From positions 1 through 37,162 of IMG/VR virus record IMGVR_UViG_3300029922_000175: a stretch of DNA of 37,162 nucleotides; one strand, given 5' to 3'. The notes under the pieces were generated by a model that was given only the letters and a program-made list of their open reading frames with translations, was not told the DNA's origin and searched no databases. Shown here in pieces: positions 10,186 to 19,800 of this stretch. Source of the DNA: a virus. Made by a program: the position numbers and the translations under genes. How positions within the stretch are numbered: position 1 is the first letter of the stretch; the number at the start of each line of letters is the position of its first letter.

Positions 10186-11096
10186 AGTTTGTTCACGTCG
10201 AGAAGATATTGTAAATCTACATTTCTAACCTGTTCGTCAGCAGAAAAGATTTTCTGAATAATTCTACTAGCCTCATTTCTATCCTTTGTAAATAAGAATT
10301 GTATATGTTCGTATTTTTGCATCAACTCTCTTATGCTATAATATACGAATTCAACTGGCATTTTAATTTTACCAAATACTTTTTTTTGTAGTGGATACTT
10401 TTCGATAGAGTTAAAAGGGCTTTCAACAACTATCACTAGATATGCTCCCGCCTCCTTGGCGCGGATAATCTCTCTTTCAAATCTTTCAAATCCTCCTGTA
10501 AGAGTCCCCCATGCGTCTCCAAGACTTTTCCTTTCAATGTAAATATTGGAATGAGCGATTCTGTAGTCTCCAAAGTTCATTCCACTTGTTCTTGTAATAT
10601 TATCAAACTCTAATGGGGTTTGTTCCCTCGAATCTATAAATATTACCTTCTTTGATACATCCTTAAATTTCGATTCGTCTAAAGAATCTTGGGTGAAACG
10701 TATTTTTAACCCCAACTCTTTACAAAGTTTATCATAACCTCCAAGATTTTCATTAATATATTTAATTCCCGGCACCATTAACGTCCTCAATTCAACTTGA
10801 GAAGGAGCAAAAACCAATCCCTTCTTAATCTTGCGTGCGGCTAGGAAATCTACGACATATTGTTTTCTCGCTTGGGGTGTAGCCATAATCAACCACTGTT
10901 TTAGGTTGTCCTTTGAATTGAATTCTGTGGTGAAATAGTATTCTTTGTTTTTGTACTTAATGATTGTACCATCGTAACGGTCAAAGCGCGGGTTATACTT
11001 TTGGTAATAAACTGTTTGAGCCATTTTATGAGTCTTCAGGTGCTTATGGAATAAAGCATCTGTTTCAAAGGGCTTAGAACATAACTCGCAAATCAT
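10182..11096 (-). CDS. C2H2 zinc finger plus ERCC4-type nuclease
   Basis: 304 residues. Residues 3-23 form a textbook C2H2 finger: Cys3-x2-Cys6, Phe10, Phe16, His19-x3-His23. A middle part (about 28-135) has no clear assignment. The C-terminal half carries the XPF/ERCC4 nuclease signature: IDSREQTPLEF (154-164), FGDYRI (175-180), IERKSLGDAWGTL (187-199), then FERFEREI and LVIVVESP. The ERCC4 fold cuts branched or flapped DNA. The gene sits between terminase and the 362-residue gene with a 1-nt gap upstream and a 4-nt overlap downstream, so its product may act on packaging or replication intermediates. The nuclease call is firm; the substrate is inferred. Confidence 0.85.
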   Translation of the reverse strand: MICELCSKPFETDALFHKHLKTHKMAQTVYYQKYNPRFDRYDGTIIKYKNKEYYFTTEFNSKDNLKQWLIMATPQARKQYVVDFLAARKIKKGLVFAPSQVELRTLMVPGIKYINENLGGYDKLCKELGLKIRFTQDSLDESKFKDVSKKVIFIDSREQTPLEFDNITRTSGMNFGDYRIAHSNIYIERKSLGDAWGTLTGGFERFEREIIRAKEAGAYLVIVVESPFNSIEKYPLQKKVFGKIKMPVEFVYYSIRELMQKYEHIQFLFTKDRNEASRIIQKIFSADEQVRNVDLQYLLDVNKL

Positions 11097-11097
11097 A

Positions 11098-12186
11098 TTA
11101 GTCCTTAATATAGTCGTCTTTGTTTAAACCAAGGATTAAGGAACGCACTTCGGCCATACTCATTAATCTCTCTACTTCATTGCCAACCTGTATTTGTTCT
11201 AGTTCTCCGAGTTTGGCAAACTTAATTCTATTTTCTTCAAAACGCCATGCTTGGACAAGGTTTAAGATAGACGAGTTTTCTTGAATTTGTTTTGATAAAC
11301 GTTTGCTTCTTTTTTCTTTAAGGTCATCAAGCAAATCTCCGCAGCGTTTTAAACATTGGTCGTATTCAGTTCCTGCCTTACCAATTGCTTCCACCCATGC
11401 CATTGAAACCTTCGGGTCTGAACCAGAATTAGTAAGGTCTTCCAAAACACGTTGCATTCCTTCGCTACGTCTTTGAATTTTAATGCTTCGAACTACTTGG
11501 TTTGATAGTTCAATATATTGGTCAATTTCTTCTTGTGTTAAATCAGGTTTATCATAAGTATAGCGAATGAAGGCGTCTTCACACGAACTCCTATCTTCAT
11601 CACTATCGTAAGTATTCATTTGACGAATGAATCTGAAGGTATGAAGGTAGTTGATAAGCATCTCCAAAGATTTCTTTTGTTTGCTGGTTAACTTTTCTTT
11701 GTCAATTACGCCGTTGACGTATTTATTAGCACGTTTAAGAACTTTGTCTAAAGTATTTGGTGGTTCATATAAACCAGCAGGAATATCAGCATTACTTGCC
11801 GCATTATAAACGACTCTGGTATCAAGAGTTTTGACAAATTCATTAACAACACGAGTCTCAGCATTAAGATTTGTCAAAGATGGATTATTAAATGCCAATC
11901 GCGCCAACTCAAGAGAATTCATGGTGGCAACATTATTGGTAATAAGAGATTGTTGGTCGTCAGTAAGCTTTATCTCGGCGGTTTTAGAAAATGAATCACT
12001 GGTAGCTTTAGCTCTGAGACTGAATTTAGCAAGTGCGGCTTTAATTGAACGCCCCTGTTCGGAACGTCCGTCATAGTTTTGACCGGGGAAAAGTTCTTCT
12101 GTAATTTCTTTTAATCCCGGTGGATTATTGGGAGTACGATTCCAGAAATCCAAGACTTGCTTTTCTTGTTCAGTCGTAAGTTGCAT
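11098..12186 (-). CDS. Conserved phage protein, possible terminase small subunit
   Basis: 362 residues, charged and predicted mostly helical. The first 60 residues (QEKQVLDFWNRTP, then an ITEELF turn and a GRSIKAALAKF helix) look like a helix-turn-helix DNA-binding module. The rest contains long Lys/Glu-rich helices such as DQCLKRCGDLLDDLKEKRSK. Terminase small subunits bind DNA through an N-terminal helix-turn-helix and are usually encoded just before terL, which fits the position. The protein is longer than most small subunits, however, and no family motif is decisive. The start overlaps the sigma-factor stop by 1 nt (TAATG), indicating coupled translation. Confidence 0.6.
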   Translation of the reverse strand: MQLTTEQEKQVLDFWNRTPNNPPGLKEITEELFPGQNYDGRSEQGRSIKAALAKFSLRAKATSDSFSKTAEIKLTDDQQSLITNNVATMNSLELARLAFNNPSLTNLNAETRVVNEFVKTLDTRVVYNAASNADIPAGLYEPPNTLDKVLKRANKYVNGVIDKEKLTSKQKKSLEMLINYLHTFRFIRQMNTYDSDEDRSSCEDAFIRYTYDKPDLTQEEIDQYIELSNQVVRSIKIQRRSEGMQRVLEDLTNSGSDPKVSMAWVEAIGKAGTEYDQCLKRCGDLLDDLKEKRSKRLSKQIQENSSILNLVQAWRFEENRIKFAKLGELEQIQVGNEVERLMSMAEVRSLILGLNKDDYIKD

Positions 12187-12881
12187 TAATCCAATCCTTC
12201 TTCCTCTATGTGTTTCCTAGCTTTGGCAATTATTGATTTTTGAAGGTTTTTTAGTTGACGATATCCCGGCGTTCTTCCTTTTTCGTTAGAAATGAATCCT
12301 AAACTTTTAGCGACATCGCACTCTTCCTTGTGCTCCATATAAAGACCCTTATAAACTTGAAATTCAATTGGCTTTAAAATCTTCTTCATTAGTAAATGCA
12401 GCTTATCTTCATTAGCAAAACTATAAGCGGTGGCATCTTTCATTTCATGAACCTCATGAGAATGATTCTCGATTGATAAAGGTAATTTTACGAAGGTAGC
12501 TGGCTGCTTGTTCTTTTTCCAATGCGCGTATAAGGGGCAGTTATCGCATTGTTCTTTATAAATCTTACACCCATCTTCTCCAACAGCGGCATCACATCTC
12601 AAGCATGGACGGGCATAATTAGTATAATTATTTCGGATTAAATTTTTTATTTGATGGGAGATGATGGTGGAAATCCAAGGTTTAAGAGGTTTTTCAGGAT
12701 TATACTGACACCATTTTTGGTAGATATGAATACGTATGATTTGTGATACATCATCGAAGTCCATCCATGCAATAGACGATAGGTTCCATTTAGATTTTCT
12801 TTTGACAATTTCTTGATTAATCAAATCCAAACAATCCTCAAATTCAGGGCGTTGGGTTTGTTTCATGTTATTTAATTTCAA
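12186..12881 (-). CDS. Phage sigma-70-like factor with cysteine cluster
   Basis: 231 residues. Residues 38-88 match sigma-70 region 2: FDDVSQIIRIHIYQKW, KPLKPWISTII and HQIKNLIRNNY. Residues 158-225 have a region-4-like helix-turn-helix (IEFQVYKGLYMEHKE, DVAKSLGF, then a basic YRQLKNLQKS helix). Between them is an insertion with Cys93-x2-Cys96-x8-Cys105-x6-Cys112-x2-Cys115, a likely zinc or iron-sulphur site. I recall similar Cys-rich sigma factors from environmental phages. The probable job is directing RNA polymerase to middle or late phage promoters. It overlaps the zinc-ribbon gene by 14 bp at its start and the 362-residue gene by 1 nt at its end. Confidence 0.82.
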   Translation of the reverse strand: MKLNNMKQTQRPEFEDCLDLINQEIVKRKSKWNLSSIAWMDFDDVSQIIRIHIYQKWCQYNPEKPLKPWISTIISHQIKNLIRNNYTNYARPCLRCDAAVGEDGCKIYKEQCDNCPLYAHWKKNKQPATFVKLPLSIENHSHEVHEMKDATAYSFANEDKLHLLMKKILKPIEFQVYKGLYMEHKEECDVAKSLGFISNEKGRTPGYRQLKNLQKSIIAKARKHIEEEGLD

Positions 12882-13338
12882 TACTGCTTCTAGTTGCGCT
12901 ACCTTCGAGTCTTATCTGTTCCATCGTCGCTTTGGTATCTGTATAGAAACCTTGACGTGGTTGAATTTTATATCCCGGTGGTAATGCCGCACCGCTCTTA
13001 ACAACTGCGTCCATTGATTCACGAGGGACACCTTCTACTTGTACCTGAACGTCAAGTTGTTCCAAATGAATATTCAAATCAGCCAAACATTCGGCACGGT
13101 CTGCCCTAATTTCATCTGCTTCGTATTCTCCCCCGCCAATTAAGCTTGGAGTAAAAGTTTCCTGTCGTTTGCTTCCTAGTACTGGTCTGTTATTAGGTTG
13201 GGTCTGTTGGGGAACAGGATTGGTTGTGGGTGGTCTTGCGTCAATTGACGCGAGGGAAGTTCCGCAACTAGAGCAGAATTTCGATGCCGCTATTTGTTTT
13301 GCGCCACAATTATGACAAAATTTATTAGGTATATCCAT
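12868..13338 (-). CDS. Zinc-ribbon protein
   Basis: 156 residues. The N-terminus has two CxxC knuckles, FCHNCGAKQ (Cys8, Cys11) and FCSSCGTSL (Cys22, Cys25), giving one zinc-ribbon. A Pro/Thr/Gln-rich linker (about 34-60) follows. The C-terminal part is acidic then basic (DEIRADRAECLADL, VQVQVEGVPRE, LPPGYKIQPRQGFYTDTK). It is the first gene of the sigma/362-residue/ERCC4/terminase operon, with a 14-bp overlap into sigma, and diverges from the plus-strand orphan at 13396. No specific function is assignable; a nucleic-acid- or polymerase-binding adaptor is plausible. Confidence 0.75.
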   Translation of the reverse strand: MDIPNKFCHNCGAKQIAASKFCSSCGTSLASIDARPPTTNPVPQQTQPNNRPVLGSKRQETFTPSLIGGGEYEADEIRADRAECLADLNIHLEQLDVQVQVEGVPRESMDAVVKSGAALPPGYKIQPRQGFYTDTKATMEQIRLEGSATRSSIEIK

Positions 13339-13395
13339 ATGTTTGACTTACTATATTCTAGAGAAATGCAGTAGTTTTGTTTAGATAATTTAATT

Positions 13396-13845
13396 ATGAG
13401 TACACTTTTTCAATCGCTTTCACAGGAAAAAAAGGTAGATTTCTTCATTAAGTGTCAAGAGCTTATGATTAAATATCATCCCGAAAGTTCATTTATTGTA
13501 AGGGAAAAATCCCTTCCGAAGACACTAGAAGTCTTTCAAGATAACATTCAGAAGTATAAAGGATATTCCTATACTGACGATAATATATGCGTACTTTGGA
13601 ATAAAATTTTCGTATCCGATAATAAAAATACTCATCGAACTATCAAAGAAAATGCCTACAAATCTCCACACGAAAATTATAACGGGGTGAGTATTGATTT
13701 CGCCGTTTTCAGGAAAATTGAAGATTGTTACATATTTATCAGGAATAACTATGATTCCAAAATGGAATATGTATTATTTATTCGAGAGGGCAAGCCAAAG
13801 CTGTACCCAATCAAAACGATATTAAATGGCCTGAATTTCAGCTAG
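13396..13845 (+). CDS. Orphan plus-strand protein
   Basis: 149 residues, one of only two convincing plus-strand genes. It starts 57 bp from the divergent zinc-ribbon gene. A GATAAT box (13384-13389) ends 6 nt before the ATG, the same spacing as the leaderless promoters on the right, although no clear -35 is present. The sequence is mixed alpha/beta with normal protein composition (DFFIKCQELMIKYHPES, YVLFIREGKPKLYPI) and no recognised motif. It converges on the 32-codon gene 13822-13920, overlapping its 3' end. Being single and antisense to a packaging/virion operon, it may be a recently acquired accessory (moron-like) gene; that is inference. Confidence 0.65.
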   Translation: MSTLFQSLSQEKKVDFFIKCQELMIKYHPESSFIVREKSLPKTLEVFQDNIQKYKGYSYTDDNICVLWNKIFVSDNKNTHRTIKENAYKSPHENYNGVSIDFAVFRKIEDCYIFIRNNYDSKMEYVLFIREGKPKLYPIKTILNGLNFS

Positions 13846-13920
13846 ACGTTTCCATTCAAGAAACCATTCTTGCGTCCACCATTTAATTAAATATAATTCT
13901 TCAGAGGTTAGTATTTTCAT
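13822..13920 (-). CDS. Microprotein coupled to PhoH
   Basis: 32-residue frame, MKILTSEELYLIKWW at the start and a Trp-rich middle (WWTQEWFLEWKR). Its ATG overlaps the phoH TGA in an ATGA junction, as at the terminase/nuclease junction, which argues for real translation. It overlaps the end of the convergent plus-strand gene by 24 bp. It is too short for domain assignment, and chance cannot be excluded. Confidence 0.4.
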   Translation of the reverse strand: MKILTSEELYLIKWWTQEWFLEWKRLAEIQAI

Positions 13921-14654
13921 TTGATTTCTTTTAATTTTTTGATGATAAACTTTACAAGACTACTTCTAACGATGTCTTCTTCAGTGAAAGTAAAGTTAAA
14001 AATACCATGTTGTTCGCTTTCTTCATTATCAAAAGTCTTCATCATTTTTGCGAATCCGCTTTTAGCGCCAATATCTGATTGGTCGGGGTCGCCAAGAATA
14101 AAGACTTTACTAAACTCGCCCGTGCGCGTAATAAGTGTTGTTAATTCCTTTTGGGTACAATTCTGAGCTTCGTCTGCGATAATAAATTTTGCGTTCCAAT
14201 TTAAACCACGCAAAAACCCAATGGGAATGCTATCAATACGATGTTCTTTCTGCAAAAAATCAATGTCACTTTTTGGGAGCAACTCATAAAGCTTGTCTAG
14301 TAAAGGTTGAATATAAGGAGACAATTTATCTCCAACTTCACCGGGAAGGAAACCCAATTTACTATCACTTGATTCTACGGCACTGCGGAGATAAAGAATA
14401 TCACTTATTCTTTTTATATTAAGAAGTCTGAGCGCGGCTAATACGGTAATCCACGTTTTTGAAGTTCCAGCGGGACCAGAAACGAATACCATTTTCGTAT
14501 TTTTATCCAATGCTAATTCAAGAAACCTCTTCTGCTTTTCAGTTAAATTTTGCCTTTCTGAAATAAATAATTCGCCTTTGATTTTGGTATTTTGGGGGAT
14601 TTTGGGACTTTCGTCTTTTTTATTTTGAGTTTTGTTCTTGTTTTTTTTGCTCAT
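13917..14654 (-). CDS. phoH: PhoH-like ATPase
   Basis: 245 residues. PhoH-family proteins are P-loop ATPases, related to the N-terminal half of helicase-like RNA enzymes and very common in environmental phages. Visible motifs are NLTEKQKRFLEL (about 36-47), Walker A VSGPAGTSKT (59-68), the family stretch GFLPGEVGDKL.PY.QPL (about 102-120), Walker B FIIADEAQN and the sensor-like FILGDPDQSDI. A Lys-rich tail of about 20 residues precedes the core. It lies downstream of a hairpin and upstream of a coupled microgene. The exact role in phage infection is not established. Confidence 0.93.
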   Translation of the reverse strand: MSKKNKNKTQNKKDESPKIPQNTKIKGELFISERQNLTEKQKRFLELALDKNTKMVFVSGPAGTSKTWITVLAALRLLNIKRISDILYLRSAVESSDSKLGFLPGEVGDKLSPYIQPLLDKLYELLPKSDIDFLQKEHRIDSIPIGFLRGLNWNAKFIIADEAQNCTQKELTTLITRTGEFSKVFILGDPDQSDIGAKSGFAKMMKTFDNEESEQHGIFNFTFTEEDIVRSSLVKFIIKKLKEIK

Positions 14655-14662
14655 AATTAATT

Positions 14663-14700
14663 AAAGAAAATCCAAGTTAATCTTAACTGATAAACTTGGA
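14663..14700 (-). terminator. Probable intrinsic terminator after the exported-protein block
   Basis: On the minus strand TCCAAGTT and AACTTGGA form an 8-bp stem with a 14-nt loop, followed by TTTTCTTT. It lies between the glycoside hydrolase stop and phoH. The long loop makes it weaker than the other terminators here. The same segment contains a 15-codon open frame (ATG at 14713), so it could instead be a tiny coding segment. Confidence 0.45.
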
Positions 14701-14734
14701 ATCTTCATATCGGTAATTACACCAATGTTGAGCT

Positions 14735-16867
14735 TTAAAACTTTCTTAGCGGTAAATAATATGGAATAACTGTTCCAGCCAATCCAGTGGCGAAAATTTG
14801 CCATGGTGAGTAATTTGTAGTAGATGTAGAATCGGTTGTCATAATTCTGAAAATAACATTAGTACTCGCAGGGACTCCGGTAATAATTTCACTAGTACTT
14901 GTCGTTTGAGTTGCGTTTGTCCAAGTATTAACGGACGGAAAATTGGTCGTGAAATCTGTTGTCACGAATTGAGGGGTATATTGAACTGTTCCTGTTCCAT
15001 TTGTAGCCGTTGCCCAAGAAAGATTAACTGTTGTTCCATTGGTAGTTCCAGTAGGACTCGTATAAATTGTTGGAGTATAATCCCAGATAGATTGGAAAAA
15101 TATATTCGTATAATATGGCTGTCCCAAATAGGTGCAAAGGCCCATGCCTCCCGGCGCTTGTAAAGATGAAGTTGAATCACTAACTACCAAAGAAGGAGAC
15201 ATTACAATACCAGAAGTCATATTACTTACCGTCATTGTAATAACTGTTGGATTAATATTTGTTGAAATATTCGCGGTAACTCTCCACCATTTTGTTAAGT
15301 CAAGCGCGGAACCATATGTTATATTACCCAAACTTGTCGCGGTCCCCCCCACCACAGAGAATATTTCAGCTTTATTATCATATGTATGACTATTATCTGA
15401 AGTCAAAGTAATCAAATATAAATTACCATTTCCTTGCCCACGAGCGATACATTCCCACTCTGCAAATTCACTATTATATAATGTTGGACTTTGTGGTGGA
15501 ATATCAAATTGAATATACAAACCTAATGCATTAGGTAAGGTAGTTTGATAAAGTACAGCAGAACCATTTGGAATACCAACAAAAGAAACATTTCCAAGTC
15601 CTTGTATTAAATTATTTTGTCTTTGCCATACACCACTTACATCTATCATGGCGTTTTGAACTCCATAATAATTACCGACTGAATAACTACTGGCGGTAGT
15701 ATTGACTCCAGTACAAATAATAGACCATGTATAGTTTGGAATAGTAATATTTGTAGGGAACATCATAAAATTTCCTACTTGGGCGCGTTGTTGAGTAAGC
15801 TGATATGCGCCATTTTGTACACCAGAAAACAAACCGAAGTCTTCTTCATTTGTTAACCAGTTTGGGGCAATAGCCCAAATACCTTCTAATTGAAAGAATG
15901 GTTCTTGGGCAATGCCTTGGACTTGAGCAAAAAAATGTTGTCTTATTTCAGAAGAGTAAGGATGTACACTTTCGTTATCTGGGCCACTACCCCATACGCC
16001 GCTCATATTAATACCAGTTTCACCAAATACAATTGGCAGCCCATATTTATTGGTTACGGTTTGATACCAATCAGCCTGAGAATACATATAATACGAATGA
16101 ATGTCCAAATATGTTGCTCCTGATGCAACTAATTTAGCAGCAGCAGGTCGAGAATTTATATTCATATCTGTTGCTGAACTAGCACCATTTAAAGAGCAGG
16201 TAATAGGGACAATCCTTCCCGATTTTGCCATTCCAGCATTAGAGGCGGCAAACCATAATGGTTCATCAATTACAATCCAACTATTTGTTCCTCCAGTAGT
16301 TCCATCAACTTCTTGAATTATATCTATAGCGGGTATATTAGGATATAAAACGGCTTCCGCACAAAAATTACTAATGTATTGAAACATTAAATTAGTATCA
16401 AGATTTCCATCATATATTACCCTAGAATCAGAACATACTGGATAAAAATACATTCCATTAGTTTGACATAGATTAGCTATCATTCCAATTTCATTGGTTA
16501 AACCAACATAATTATTTGTTCCGCGCCACGTCGATGCGCCATGATGCGATGAGTCTCCAATAAACGTATCAGCACTCCACATTAAACGAACACAATTAGC
16601 TCCAATTGATTTAGCAGCTAATACTTGGGGAGTAATCCAATTTGTCCATTCATTTCCTGAAGGACCATTGTTAGTCCAATAGTAATCTTGGTCACCATAA
16701 TTGGCAGCTATGCCATATAAAGCACCATTACCTGAATCATTAGTGCCGGGGGTAATATTAGCCTCACGAAGACGAACGCCACCGATGTTAGGAAAAGCAA
16801 ATCTGTTTTGAGCATCTACGGTAATAAGACTTGCAAGTAGCAAGAATATGAATAGAAGTTTTTTCAT
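14735..16867 (-). CDS. Exported GH5-like glycoside hydrolase with C-terminal beta domains
   Basis: 710 residues. It begins with a Sec signal peptide (Lys-Lys, hydrophobic LLFIFLLLASLI, cleavage after VDA near 19). Residues about 25-390 look like a clan GH-A (beta/alpha)8 barrel, the fold of GH5 endoglucanases and mannanases: GVRLREANI, GANCVRLMW (89-97), then DIIQEVDG (Glu186, acid/base position) and IVFGETGI (Glu283, nucleophile position). Residues about 390-600 look like a laminin-G/concanavalin-type beta-sandwich and about 610-700 like a fibronectin type III unit. The product would leave the host cytoplasm and cleave a beta-linked polysaccharide; the substrate is unknown. Unlike virion depolymerases it carries an export signal. 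It is the last gene of the exported block. Confidence 0.75.
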   Translation of the reverse strand: MKKLLFIFLLLASLITVDAQNRFAFPNIGGVRLREANITPGTNDSGNGALYGIAANYGDQDYYWTNNGPSGNEWTNWITPQVLAAKSIGANCVRLMWSADTFIGDSSHHGASTWRGTNNYVGLTNEIGMIANLCQTNGMYFYPVCSDSRVIYDGNLDTNLMFQYISNFCAEAVLYPNIPAIDIIQEVDGTTGGTNSWIVIDEPLWFAASNAGMAKSGRIVPITCSLNGASSATDMNINSRPAAAKLVASGATYLDIHSYYMYSQADWYQTVTNKYGLPIVFGETGINMSGVWGSGPDNESVHPYSSEIRQHFFAQVQGIAQEPFFQLEGIWAIAPNWLTNEEDFGLFSGVQNGAYQLTQQRAQVGNFMMFPTNITIPNYTWSIICTGVNTTASSYSVGNYYGVQNAMIDVSGVWQRQNNLIQGLGNVSFVGIPNGSAVLYQTTLPNALGLYIQFDIPPQSPTLYNSEFAEWECIARGQGNGNLYLITLTSDNSHTYDNKAEIFSVVGGTATSLGNITYGSALDLTKWWRVTANISTNINPTVITMTVSNMTSGIVMSPSLVVSDSTSSLQAPGGMGLCTYLGQPYYTNIFFQSIWDYTPTIYTSPTGTTNGTTVNLSWATATNGTGTVQYTPQFVTTDFTTNFPSVNTWTNATQTTSTSEIITGVPASTNVIFRIMTTDSTSTTNYSPWQIFATGLAGTVIPYYLPLRKF

Positions 16868-16878
16868 TTTATTATTTT

Positions 16879-19800
16879 TTAAAACAATCTGAAAGACAAT
16901 GCGTTTTTTATTGGAGGCGCAATAGGTATTGCATTTACATTATCAAAAAATAATCCCTGTATAATTGCTGCTCCACCTTCGTAAAGGGTATATGTACCAC
17001 TAGTGTCAGTTGCCCACACTGAAGCATTGCCTCTAAACATAAATTGAAATAAATATGAATATCCATTCACTTGACTTTCATTATATTGAACACTTGAACC
17101 ATTTGTCGATGTCATACCTATAGAAAAATTTTGAGATTGATAAATGATAGCCGAACACTCTACTGTTAAATAATGCCAATTCGTATCCGTAACCGTTATG
17201 TTGATTGTACCGTTGGGATAGCCAGCCATTGCATTTACGACATTTGTATATCCGGTATTTCCGTCTACGGAAAATGTTCTAATTATATTTGTTCTATTTA
17301 TCCAACCAGAAGGAGCACCAATAGAAAAGTTTGTTGATGTAAAAATAAAGTTAGTACCGACACCACCAAAATCGTATAAAGCAAATCCATTGTAGCCGAT
17401 ATTTTCATTCCATAAGTGACCGAAATCATAATTATCTCTGTCTTGTACAGTGAAATTACCAGTATAATGAGTACTTGATTGTAATGAAGGAAGACCAAGC
17501 GACAAAGCATTTGAAGATACGTTATATTGGATTGTATTAAGTTCTCCTTCTGATGCTTGTCCAGTAGCTATAATAAATTGTGTGGTATCGTATGGCGTAA
17601 CTGATACTTGTTCTGATTTTATTCCCTCAATTCCACCGACAACAGCAGAAATTACAAAGTAATAAGTCATTCCATTAATTAAACCAGTAATTGTATCACC
17701 GGAAGCGCGGGGAGAATCGCTTAATAAAATATATGGGCCTCCGTTATTTGTAGTATAATAAATGTTATAATTATAAGCTCCACTGACTGAATTCCATGAC
17801 AACAAACATGAATTATTTAAAGGGAACGCTTTTAAGTTCGATGGGAAATTAAATGGTTGATTGGTAATTATAATAGAAGTACCGACGATTCCAGCTCCCC
17901 AATTTTCTCTAATATTACGGACGTTGATTAAGTGCCATCTTTGTGGGCCATGAGAATTTTCATCATTATGCCAAACATAATACTCCCCGTTTGTCTGGAT
18001 AAAATTTATACAAAACCCATTATCAGAAACAGATTGAACTGGTTGTTCATAATATTGGTGACCTGGATTCGCTTCTCCAAACTGACCAACAAATAATCCA
18101 TCATCCAAATATTGCATGAATTGACCAGCGCCACCACCATCTAAATAAAATTCTCCATGATAGCCAGCAATTATATTACGGTCTACACAGGCAACCATGT
18201 CACCACCGTAAGTAATACTATCACCAATATCATAATTGCCCGCGCCATTTAATGGACCTGAAGGTTCGGCTCGCCATAACCAGTTAGTTGTCCCACTAGC
18301 TATTCCACCTAAATGGAAACCAGCATTTAATGAAGGGTCATTTTGAATGTAAATTGCATTAGTACTTTGTGCTGCCGCTCCATAACCAACTCCACCAAAA
18401 CGATAATATGGGTCTAATGAATTTTGAGAAGCTAGTCCCACAAGTGAGGCTGCTCCCCATTGAGGATTATTAGAACCATCAAAATTAGTAAGTAATCGTT
18501 CATAAATAGTTGAACTACCCAAACTTTGACACCACGCATTTCCACTAGCATCAAAACTAGGAATTTGGTTAGTATATGCTAAAGCATTAAATGGATAGAT
18601 GCCAGTAAATCTAAGTCCTGTTCCTGTTAACTCACATATTTCTCCAACATGATTATTGTTATAAGTAGAGATATTAATATTAGTTCCATTATAAATTAAC
18701 GCATACGTTCTGCCATTCGTTAATGTAACAACATTATATAATCCCGGATAAGTTGGGTCTATATGATTAGTGTCTACATTAGAACACCAGTTAGTCACTA
18801 AAATCCAACTTTGTCCCAATGATTGATTATAATTAACTTGAAATTCGAGCCACTGATTAAATACATGAGACGGATTATTAAGGTCAACGGATGATTTATA
18901 ACTGTAGGGTTGATATACAATTTGTTCTAAATACGCTTGTGACCCATTAAAGTGCATGGCACGGTGATTATCCGCATCCGATACCCACCATGTGCCATCA
19001 CCCGCCCAGCGAACGAATCCCTGAGCATATCCATCTAAATCAAACCAAAATTTATTAGTAGTTATTGCGGGACCATTTGTTTGATACCCTCCCTGTAGTC
19101 CATAAACCCAAGTAAGGGTTCCGTTGGTAGCAAACATCTTAACTTGTTGATTGGTTCCGCCATCAGCTACAAGAATTTGATTTCCATTAGTAGGATTAAC
19201 TGAAATTCCTTCAGGATGACTTAATGTTAAAATATTTGTTTGTGCTCCGACCCCAATGGTTGTTGCGGTTGCATTTGTATATTGTATTATAGAATTAGAA
19301 GAACAGACCCATAAAGACCCATCTGGAGACCAAGAACAACGACCGGGACAGGGGGCTGACCAACTTTGTAAAGTTGAACCACTATGTTTATCAACTAAAT
19401 AAATAGTATTAGCATTAGAATTACAAATCGCTAATAAGCTTCCAGTTTGTTGAACATCCATACCACTTAATCCCGGTATTGTTCCAACATAAACGCCATT
19501 AGGCAGTACACCCGGATTCCAACCTAAACCCGGATTATTTGTTATTGTATAACCACTGGTAAATGTTGCTGATGAAAAATTAGTACAATTTGCAGCGACA
19601 ATACATCCAGCATAGGCATTATTTACTGCATTGCTGCCAGTAGATGCGGGATTAAATGTCGCTGTGCATGCATCATAAATCCAATTACTATCTGAACACA
19701 CAAAATCCCAATTTCGGTCATAGATATTTACTGGATTCTGTTCGGAATTTCCAGCACCGGGATAGGTTTCCATCCAGAACCATGCTTGTGAACAATTAGT

